DNA of 64,000 nt from NCBI RefSeq assembly GCF_000741215.1, contig NZ_JGYX01000006.1, positions 1 through 64,000 on the forward strand, written 5' to 3'. Under the pieces are notes generated by a model. The model searched no databases. It saw only the letters and a program-made list of their open reading frames with translations, and was not told where the DNA came from. Shown here piece by piece: positions 58,318 through 64,000 of the stretch (the stretch's first letter is position 1; every line of letters starts with the position of its first letter). The stretch comes from Bifidobacterium pullorum subsp. gallinarum. GTDB taxonomy: Bacteria > Actinomycetota > Actinomycetes > Actinomycetales > Bifidobacteriaceae. The position numbers and the translations under genes are program-made.

Positions 58318-58959
58318 TCAGTGCGCCAGAGCGGCCGGCAGGTCGGTCATCTGATCCGCCGGCTGGCAGCCTTCGATGTCCTCGATCGGCGAGCCCGGCG
58401 CCAGCACCTCGTCGGTATCCTTCAGATTCTTGAACGTGGCGCCCAGCACCACGTCGATCAGCGCATCCTCACGGTCGTCCATCACCATGATGGCGTCGGT
58501 GAAGTTGTCGTTCAGCGTATACGCCTGGTTGATGGCGTTGCGCCCGAAGTAGATGGTCGTGCGCTCCACGGTGGTGACGAACCCCTCACCGGCGTTGTTG
58601 TTGTCGCGCAGGGTGTCATACCCCTGGACTGTGAACCCGCGGTTCTCCAATCCCTTAGCCACCGCCTGCGCGAAACCGGAGAAACTGGTGCCATTCAGCA
58701 CGCGGATGGTAATCGAGGGGTTGTCCACCGTGGTGGCGGGGGTGCCGTCCTCGCCCTTGGCGGAGCAGGGCGCGGTGACCCCGTAGTTCGGCGCCTGCAC
58801 GGGGGTGCCGACGCGTCCCAGACCGAAGACGTGGAAGTAGAACAGCATCGAGACCACAAGCGCCACGGCCATGATCGCGCCGACTACCGAGAACACAACG
58901 CGCTGGCGATGGCGGATGTACTGTTTGCGGGCTTCCCGCTCGTCGTTGTACTGTTCCAT
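58318..58959 (-). CDS. LytR C-terminal domain (LytR_C) membrane protein
   Basis: The 213-aa protein has a cytoplasmic basic N-terminus, one membrane helix (VVFSVVGAIMAVALVVSMLF) and an extracellular LytR_C domain (SITIRVLNGTSFSGFAQAVA ... GFTVQGYD). The LytR_C domain occurs alone or attached to LytR-CpsA-Psr enzymes that join glycopolymers to peptidoglycan; alone its role is unclear. ATG at 58959 has AAGGA 10 nt upstream; an ATG at 58977 without a site is the alternative. It is convergent with the CCA-type gene, with stop codons nearly touching. Confidence 0.85.
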   Translation of the reverse strand: MEQYNDEREARKQYIRHRQRVVFSVVGAIMAVALVVSMLFYFHVFGLGRVGTPVQAPNYGVTAPCSAKGEDGTPATTVDNPSITIRVLNGTSFSGFAQAVAKGLENRGFTVQGYDTLRDNNNAGEGFVTTVERTTIYFGRNAINQAYTLNDNFTDAIMVMDDREDALIDVVLGATFKNLKDTDEVLAPGSPIEDIEGCQPADQMTDLPAALAH

Positions 58960-59023
58960 ATTCCCAAAATCCTTCATGAATGATTGCTACCACCATAGCG
59001 TCAGTGGCTGACGCTGATGCGGA

Positions 59024-59926
59024 CTATGCGGTATGGACGTGCACCTTTGGGGTAGCCGGGGCGTCCGCGGCGATGATGCGGTCCACGGCCGCCGACTCGC
59101 GCCACGCGTTCGCAATCGCCTGCAGTCGCGCGGCGTCGGGCGCGAACGCCACCACCGAGGGGCCGGAACCGGAGACGAAGGCATGCGTGGCGCCGGCCTG
59201 CAATGCGGCGCGCACCGCCGCACCGCTGCGCGGATGCAACGAGATGGCGGCGCGCTGCAGATCGTTGTCATGGTCGGGGTCGCCGCCCAACTCGTCGAAG
59301 GTCGCGTAGACCTCGGGCGTGCGCAGCTCGGCCTGATAAGCGCCGACCACCAACGGTCCGGCGAACCCGCTGTCGCGCAGCTGGCGGATCCGATCCTCCT
59401 CAAGCGTCGTGATGCGTTCGCCGAATCCGGTGCCATGGGCGTACCCTCCGGACAGGCAGAACGGCATATCGGCCCCCAACCCGGCGGCCACCTCGCGCAG
59501 CCGCTCCAACGGCCAATCCAGGCCCCACAGCGTATTCAACGCCAACAGCGTGGCCGCGGCATCGGCGGATCCACCGCCCAGTCCGGCGCCGACGGGGATG
59601 CGCTTGTCGATGGTGAGCGCCACGTCCGGCTCGCGGCCGCTGGCCTCGGCCATGGCGAACAGGGCCAGCACCGCATGGTTGCGGCGCATATCGGTGCCGG
59701 AGGCGGCCAGATCCCCCAGGTGGGTGCCGGACAGATCCAGCGAGAACCCGGTGCCGGGCGCTTTGCGGGTGGCAGTGACCGTGTCGTAGATGCTCACCGC
59801 GCAGTAGATGGTATCCAGGGCGTGACGATTCCCCCATTCCGCGCGGGCCTGCCCGACGCGCAACGTCAGATTGGTCTTCGCCGGACAATCCACGCTGACG
59901 GACACGGGAAAGGATGGACCGGTCAT
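59024..59926 (-). CDS. ispE: 4-diphosphocytidyl-2-C-methyl-D-erythritol kinase
   Basis: IspE (300 aa) is a GHMP kinase of the non-mevalonate isoprenoid pathway. Visible are the substrate motif PAKTNLTL, the ATP loop [15 protein letters not shown] and the C-terminal [11 protein letters not shown]. It overlaps rsmA by 4 nt. The rpf-rsmA-ispE order matches mycobacteria (Rv1009-Rv1011). Isoprenoids supply the undecaprenyl carrier of lipid II. Confidence 0.95.
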   Translation of the reverse strand: MTGPSFPVSVSVDCPAKTNLTLRVGQARAEWGNRHALDTIYCAVSIYDTVTATRKAPGTGFSLDLSGTHLGDLAASGTDMRRNHAVLALFAMAEASGREPDVALTIDKRIPVGAGLGGGSADAAATLLALNTLWGLDWPLERLREVAAGLGADMPFCLSGGYAHGTGFGERITTLEEDRIRQLRDSGFAGPLVVGAYQAELRTPEVYATFDELGGDPDHDNDLQRAAISLHPRSGAAVRAALQAGATHAFVSGSGPSVVAFAPDAARLQAIANAWRESAAVDRIIAADAPATPKVHVHTA

Positions 59927-60804
59927 GATGCCTGAACCTCCTGAACGGCACGGGAAAGGGTGGCGAATTCGTCAATGGTCAGGGTCTCGCCGCGGCGGGT
60001 GGCGTCGATGCCCGCCCGGGTGAAGGCCTCGGCGGGCACAATCCGCTTGAGCGCGGCGTGCAGCGTCTTGCGCCGCTGGCCGAACGCGGCGTCGATCAGC
60101 GAGAACGTCATGGCGCGGTCCGCGCCGGCGAACCGCGGCTCGGCATAGCGGGAGAAGCGCACCAGCGCCGAATCCACGTTCGGCGCCGGCCAGAACACGT
60201 TACGGCCGATCACGCCGGCCCGTTCGGCGGTGCCGTACCACGCCAGCTTGACGCTCGGCGTGCCGTAGATCTTGCTGCCGGGGCCCGCCGCCAGTCGGTC
60301 GGCGACCTCCTTCTGCACCATGACCAGGAAGGAGTCCAGCCCGTCGAACCGTTCCAGCAGCGTGAGCACGATCGGCGTGGCCACGTTGTACGGCAGGTTG
60401 GCCACCAGCGTGAACCGGCCGTCCATCCGGGGCAGCATATCCGGCGTCAACGCCAGGGCGTCGCTGGTGATGACGGTGAGCCGGTCCGCGGCCTGCGGCA
60501 TGAACTCGGCCACGGTCGTCGGCAGACGCCGGGCCAACGGCGGATCGATCTCCACGGCGGTCAGCGTGGCGCCCGTCTCCAGAATGGCCAAGGTCAACGA
60601 CCCCAATCCCGGGCCGACCTCAAGAACGGTATCGTCGGCGCCGACGCCCGCCTCGCGGACGATGCGCCGGACCGTACCCGGATCGATGACGAAGTTCTGA
60701 CCGAACTTCTTGGTGGGGCTGATGCCCTCCTCCTCGGCTATGCGCCGGATGTCGGCCGCACCCAGCAGGCGGCCGCCGTCCGTCATGGTCGCATGATCCG
60801 TCAT
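59923..60804 (-). CDS. rsmA: 16S rRNA adenine dimethyltransferase RsmA/KsgA
   Basis: RsmA (293 aa) dimethylates two adenines near the 3' end of 16S rRNA; its loss gives kasugamycin resistance. [11 protein letters not shown], the SAM-binding [12 protein letters not shown] and the catalytic [11 protein letters not shown] are present. ATG at 60804 follows AGGGGA; the open frame to 60882 reads through the gap to the rpf gene. Confidence 0.96.
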   Translation of the reverse strand: MTDHATMTDGGRLLGAADIRRIAEEEGISPTKKFGQNFVIDPGTVRRIVREAGVGADDTVLEVGPGLGSLTLAILETGATLTAVEIDPPLARRLPTTVAEFMPQAADRLTVITSDALALTPDMLPRMDGRFTLVANLPYNVATPIVLTLLERFDGLDSFLVMVQKEVADRLAAGPGSKIYGTPSVKLAWYGTAERAGVIGRNVFWPAPNVDSALVRFSRYAEPRFAGADRAMTFSLIDAAFGQRRKTLHAALKRIVPAEAFTRAGIDATRRGETLTIDEFATLSRAVQEVQAS

Positions 60805-60885
60805 GATTCCCCTGTCTTCTCGTTCCTCGTCGATGGGCCGGTGGGCGCCGGCCGTGCCGTCAGTATCGGTTGTCGGTGCCAATCG

Positions 60886-62316
60886 TCAGTACCAGTTGTG
60901 CTGTTGCCACCATGCCACCGCCTGCGTCGGGCTGCCGTAGCGCTGGGCGATGTAGCTCAGCCCCCAGTCGATCTGCACCGCGCCGTCGTCCTGCCAGCCG
61001 GGCCCCATCTTGGAACCGGGCAGGGCCTGCGGGATGCCGTAGGCGTCGGACCAGGGGTTATCCGCGTACCACAGCCAGCTGGATTCGTGGTTCCACAGCC
61101 AGACCAGCGCGTCCCACTCGGCGCCGGTCCATCCGTATTGCGCGGCGGCGCCGGCGGCGTAGGTCTGGGCCTGTGCCACGGTCGGATGCCAGAGGCGGCC
61201 CTGCGACGATCCGCCGGAATTGCCTCCGGAACCGTTGCCGGTGTTGTCGGAAGGAGGCGTCTGCGACGAGCCCCCGGAGGACGATCCTCCGGAGGACGAT
61301 CCGCCCGAGGACGATCCCGAACCGGACCCGCTGCCGCTGCCGGAGGACGAACCGCCCGTGGTGTCGGACGGCTGCTGCGTCGACGGTTCGTCGGTTTCCG
61401 GCTGGGCCTGCGTATTGCTGCCGGCGTTGGCCTGGCCATGGCTCGTATCGTCCGGCGAGTCCATCTCCTCCGGACCGACGGCGATGATCTGGTCGATGGC
61501 GATGACGGTGGTCGTCTCGGAGATCAGGGTTTCGCTCTCCGGCACCCCGTCCACGTAGGTGACGTCGAAGACGCGCTGGATCTCCCCGTTCGAACCTTCC
61601 TGCCGGATGACGGTCTGCCCCGGGGCGAGCGTGGGGTCGATGATGGTCCGCGTGGAGAACGGCACCGTTTCCGTACGGGTCTCCTCGCCGTGGGTGACGC
61701 GCCGGACCCGCAGGATGGTCTGCGAGCCGTCCTTCTCCACGCTGACCCGGTCCTCCTTGTTCAGAACGATGCCCTTGGAATCCAGGATCGACGCGGCCGG
61801 CAGCTTGCCGTCGGGGGCCTGCGAACTCTTGCCGTCGGCGATGACGGTCACCGGGCCGTTCTCGTTGATGACCAGGCCGCCGGTGAGCTGGCTGTAGACA
61901 TTGTCGATGTTCACGGTGATCCGGGCCGCTTCATGCTCATTGGCCTCGAAGAATCCGAGCAGTTGGTCGGCGCTGGTGGCCACCGTCCAGAACGGCACCT
62001 CCTGGCCGTCGATGGTGATGGTGGTCTGGTAGGCGCTGCGTACGGTGACCACGTCATGGTTGCGCAGGCGGCTTCCGGATGTGGTGGTGATCTGATCGTG
62101 GGTCTTGACGTCCACGCCCTGGTCCCTGAGCAGCCTGTCGACGGTCATGGCGTAGGTGGTGACCGTGGTGGTTTCGCCATTGATGTCCAATGCGATCGAT
62201 TTGCGGGAGGTCAGGGCGAAGGTGGCGGTGGAGGCGATCACCACGACGGCTACGCAGACGGCCACTCGGATACGGCGCATCGTCGTGAATCGTTTCGGCG
62301 TCCATCGTCTGGCCAT
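60886..62316 (-). CDS. resuscitation-promoting-factor-like cell wall protein (DUF348, G5, lytic domain)
   Basis: The 476-aa protein has an N-terminal membrane anchor or signal (VAVCVAVVVIASTATFAL), ubiquitin-like DUF348 repeats (about 35-185), a G5 domain (about 195-270), a linker of Ser/Gly repeats (about 310-370) and a C-terminal lysozyme-like/transglycosylase domain (from about 385, with WLWNHESSW carrying a probable catalytic Glu). The layout equals RpfB of mycobacteria except that the lytic domain is of SLT type. GGGAGGA precedes the ATG, and a -10-like TACAAT is at 62354-62359 on this strand. It should cut peptidoglycan outside the cell. Confidence 0.92.
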   Translation of the reverse strand: MARRWTPKRFTTMRRIRVAVCVAVVVIASTATFALTSRKSIALDINGETTTVTTYAMTVDRLLRDQGVDVKTHDQITTTSGSRLRNHDVVTVRSAYQTTITIDGQEVPFWTVATSADQLLGFFEANEHEAARITVNIDNVYSQLTGGLVINENGPVTVIADGKSSQAPDGKLPAASILDSKGIVLNKEDRVSVEKDGSQTILRVRRVTHGEETRTETVPFSTRTIIDPTLAPGQTVIRQEGSNGEIQRVFDVTYVDGVPESETLISETTTVIAIDQIIAVGPEEMDSPDDTSHGQANAGSNTQAQPETDEPSTQQPSDTTGGSSSGSGSGSGSGSSSGGSSSGGSSSGGSSQTPPSDNTGNGSGGNSGGSSQGRLWHPTVAQAQTYAAGAAAQYGWTGAEWDALVWLWNHESSWLWYADNPWSDAYGIPQALPGSKMGPGWQDDGAVQIDWGLSYIAQRYGSPTQAVAWWQQHNWY

Positions 62317-62485
62317 GACGGCATTCCTCCCGTTGTCGGATCACTACCGCTGCATTGTATCGGTTCGTCGGTGTCGTCATCGTGCTGCGACGCCATACCT
62401 GTCCATTCTCCCACAATTCGGTGTGTCGGTGGGGACCGCTCCGATGACGATCCTTCGCGGCGTGGTGCCGGTGCATCGAAAAGGA

Positions 62486-62655
62486 TAAAAGAAAAAAGGG
62501 GGCGGGAGAGAAGGGGATGTTCCCGCCCCCTTATACCGGAGGGAGCTGGTTGGGGGACGCTCCGTCCGGTCCCAGAAGCCTATAGTTGGGGGGGGAAGGC
62601 CTCTGGATAACTTACTCAGGGGTAAGATTTCCACGCAGACTGTCGCCTGCCTGTA
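62486..62655 (-). ncRNA. 6C-type small RNA (two C-rich-loop hairpins and terminator)
   Basis: On the minus strand a TATAAT (62662-62667) precedes a transcript of about 170 nt with no reading frame. Hairpin 1 pairs CCAGAGGCCT (62597-62606) with AGGCTTCTGG (62572-62581) around a loop with eight C. Hairpin 2 pairs ACCGGACGGAGC with GCTCCCTCCGGT (62535-62570) around a loop with five C. A terminator stem GGGGGCGGGA/TCCCGCCCCC (62498-62530) and a T-rich tract follow. Two hairpins with C-rich loops are the defining trait of the actinobacterial 6C RNA family, which in mycobacteria and Streptomyces gives an abundant small RNA. Such C-rich loops could pair with G-rich ribosome-binding sites. Confidence 0.82.
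62498..62530 (-). terminator. intrinsic terminator of the 6C-type RNA
   Basis: Ten-bp GC stem, then CTTTTTTCTTTT on the minus strand; the strongest intrinsic terminator in the window. Confidence 0.92.
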
Positions 62656-62688
62656 TAAAGCATTATACGACGTTCAGTCCGTGCTTCG

Positions 62689-62762
62689 AGCCTCCTGTCG
62701 GGATCGAACCGACGACCTGCCGCTTACAAGGCGGCCGCTCTGGCCATCTGAGCTAAGGAGGC
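62689..62762 (-). tRNA. tRNA-Thr (TGT anticodon)
   Basis: Complete cloverleaf on the minus strand: acceptor GCCTCCT/AGGAGGC, anticodon stem GCCGC/GCGGC with loop CTTGTAA (anticodon TGT), T arm GTCGG/CCGAC with TTCGATC, discriminator T. CCA is not encoded. Confidence 0.98.
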
Positions 62763-62820
62763 GTGTCCCCAGTAGGTAAACCGTGGGACGAATGAATAGC
62801 ATAGCAGCACTTGTTGAAAC

Positions 62821-62860
62821 GGCCAACACGCATGGGAAGCCTTCCCTCGGCGTGTTGACC
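62821..62860 (-). terminator. terminator after the DsbA-like gene
   Basis: Arms CAACACGC and GCGTGTTG enclose an 18-nt loop 22 nt after the stop codon, separating it from tRNA-Thr. Confidence 0.65.
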
Positions 62861-62882
62861 GTCATCGTGTGCTGCCGGGAGG

Positions 62883-63860
62883 TCACTGACCGGTCGACAC
62901 GGAGATCGGCTCGCCATCGGCGCCGATCGACGGCATGACGCCTGCCTTGCCGACATCGCCCTCGTCGATGCCGAGCGAGGTGAGCAGACCGTCCTTCATC
63001 GTCACGTCGGCGAAGGACAGTTCGTTGATATCCCAGAAATGCCCGTTGATCGTCAGCGTCGGTGTGCTCATCGACCCCTTGAGCGAACCGGAGGTGTTGA
63101 ACAGCTCCTCGCGCTTGGGCGTGTAGGTGTCCACCGCGTCCAGCCATTCGGTGTACTTGTCGGTGGCCATCTTGTCGGCGACGTCCTCGGACACCCCGGC
63201 GGCGATGGCCTGCTCGCGGATCTGCTCGTCGCTGACCGGTACGTATGCGTCGCCCTCCTGCGGCTGGAAGTCGCTGGCGTACATGTTGGACACGAAGGTG
63301 AGCAGATGCCCCGGATCGTCGTCGTTGTCCACAATCGTCAGGGCGGCGTTGGCCGCACGGGTGGAGTAGTCGTCGGTGGACAGTGAATCCATGAACGCCA
63401 TGAAGTGCAGATCCAGGTTGATCTGGCCGGCCTCCATCATCGTGATCAGCGTGGGGTCGAGCTCGCGGTGCACGTTGCCGCAACCGGGGCACAGGAAGTC
63501 CATGTAGATCGACACGGTCGGCGCATCCTCAACCGCGGTGTCGTACCCGTCCTTGGAGATCAGGATGCCGCCCTGGTCGTCGATGTGGGCCGGTTTGGTC
63601 TCCACCTGCTGCAGCTGGGTGTAGGCCTCGTCGATGGACATCTGGGCGACGGGATTGTTCGGATGCGTGGCGCGCCAGATCGCGACGCCGGCGATGATGC
63701 CGAGCACGGCGATGATGGCCACAACGATGCCGCCGATGATGGTCTGCTGCTTGCGCTCCTTGGCCGCCTTCAGCGCCGCGGCCCGTTCCGCCGCCTCCTG
63801 CGCGGCGCGGCGTTCGGCGCGCGACTGCCGTTTTTCGGTCTTCTTGGTGTTCTGGACCAT
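62883..63860 (-). CDS. membrane-anchored DsbA-like thiol oxidoreductase
   Basis: The 325-aa protein has a basic Ala/Glu-rich cytoplasmic N-terminus, one membrane helix (about 41-62) and an extracellular thioredoxin-fold domain of the Thioredoxin_4/DsbA group. Its CPGC pair is at Cys124 and Cys127 (MDFLCPGCGNVH), with a cis-Pro segment near STPTLTINGHF. It probably forms or rearranges disulfides in exported proteins. No DsbB/VKOR partner is in the window. AAAGGA precedes the ATG. Confidence 0.9.
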   Translation of the reverse strand: MVQNTKKTEKRQSRAERRAAQEAAERAAALKAAKERKQQTIIGGIVVAIIAVLGIIAGVAIWRATHPNNPVAQMSIDEAYTQLQQVETKPAHIDDQGGILISKDGYDTAVEDAPTVSIYMDFLCPGCGNVHRELDPTLITMMEAGQINLDLHFMAFMDSLSTDDYSTRAANAALTIVDNDDDPGHLLTFVSNMYASDFQPQEGDAYVPVSDEQIREQAIAAGVSEDVADKMATDKYTEWLDAVDTYTPKREELFNTSGSLKGSMSTPTLTINGHFWDINELSFADVTMKDGLLTSLGIDEGDVGKAGVMPSIGADGEPISVSTGQ

Positions 63861-63935
63861 CGGTTTCCTTTCCTGATTCCACTTCCGCCCATACTAATGG
63901 ACGGGGTTCCGCTCACGGCTGGACGGATATGAAAT

Positions 63936-64000
63936 TCACGTAAACAGCGGAAACCAGGAGATGGATGGCAGGAACACGGCCATCAGCACGGTCAGCGCGG
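63936..64000 (-). CDS. C-terminal end of a membrane protein (cut by window edge)
   Basis: The last 65 bases, read on the minus strand, encode ALTVLMAVFLPSISWFPLFT and a TGA. This hydrophobic tail looks like the final helix of a polytopic membrane protein. It ends about 75 nt before the DsbA-like gene on the same strand. The family cannot be named from 20 residues. Confidence 0.45.
   Translation of the reverse strand, partial: ALTVLMAVFLPSISWFPLFT

Noticed and set aside
61240..61400. Tandem short repeats resembling a CRISPR or satellite
   Set aside because: They are in-frame Ser/Gly codon repeats that encode the linker of the Rpf-like protein; there are no spacers of uniform length.
62317..62420. 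c-di-AMP (ydaO) riboswitch upstream of the rpf gene
   Set aside because: Some actinobacterial rpf genes have one, but the leader here is only about 30 nt from the predicted start and shows no matching structure.
60058..62610. 850-codon plus-strand open frame across rsmA and rpf
   Set aside because: It is antisense to two well-supported genes, has a His/Arg/Gly-heavy composition and no domain; it is a shadow caused by high GC codon bias.
62486..62655. SRP (4.5S) RNA or 6S RNA as identity of the small RNA
   Set aside because: The conserved SRP tetraloop and asymmetric-loop sequence is absent, and a long central bubble as in 6S RNA is not seen; the two C-rich loops fit 6C.

Overview
The window is a high-GC actinobacterial chromosome segment, almost certainly from Bifidobacterium. 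Evidence is the 5' part of a 16S rRNA gene at the left edge (minus strand) with bifidobacterial-type sequence, the rpmH/dnaA/dnaN/recF/gyrB/gyrA origin block, actinobacterial markers (DUF3566 protein, MurJ-pseudokinase fusion, Rpf-like protein, 6C RNA) and the flanking rnpA-yidD-yidC-jag-rsmG-parA-parB array. I do not name the species.

Left part (1-31 kb), mixed metabolic and stress genes: a truncated rrn operon with its promoter and leader, a sirtuin, a ThrE-type exporter, PEP carboxylase, a GH36 alpha-galactosidase beside fragments of a lost sugar-uptake locus, an AlbA/HATPase-type regulator gene framed by 63-bp direct repeats, a MarR-controlled heterodimeric ABC exporter, beta-carbonic anhydrase, the AhpC/AhpF-like peroxide system, a CorC/HlyC membrane protein, Dps, a YgjP-type metallopeptidase, tRNA-Ile and tRNA-Ala, two related membrane-anchored proteins, the class Ib ribonucleotide reductase operon nrdHIEF under two NrdR boxes, and gdhA.

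Centre (30-49 kb), the replication origin: gyrA, gyrB, dciA, recF, dnaN and dnaA run leftward, and rpmH, rnpA, yidD, yidC, jag, rsmG, parA and parB run rightward. A DUF1846 gene separates dnaA from dnaN. DnaA boxes lie in three clusters (upstream of dnaN, dnaA and parA), and three parS palindromes lie in or next to rsmG and parB.

Right part (48-64 kb): trxB, a deleted MFS transporter gene, the murJ fusion, a DUF6049 protein, a NUDIX hydrolase and a CCA-adding-type nucleotidyltransferase keep the order known from mycobacteria, but sigM is absent. Then come a LytR_C protein, the rpf-rsmA-ispE operon, a 6C-type small RNA, tRNA-Thr and a membrane-anchored DsbA-like protein. The last 65 bases hold the C-terminal end of another membrane protein.

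The items most worth a second look are the 6C RNA (too short and non-coding for ORF-based annotation), the three-part DnaA-box layout with DUF1846 inside the origin, the repeat-framed AlbA-type gene, the deletion scars (LacI, ABC permease and MFS fragments), and a dispersed palindromic repeat. I found no CRISPR array, prophage or intact insertion sequence.
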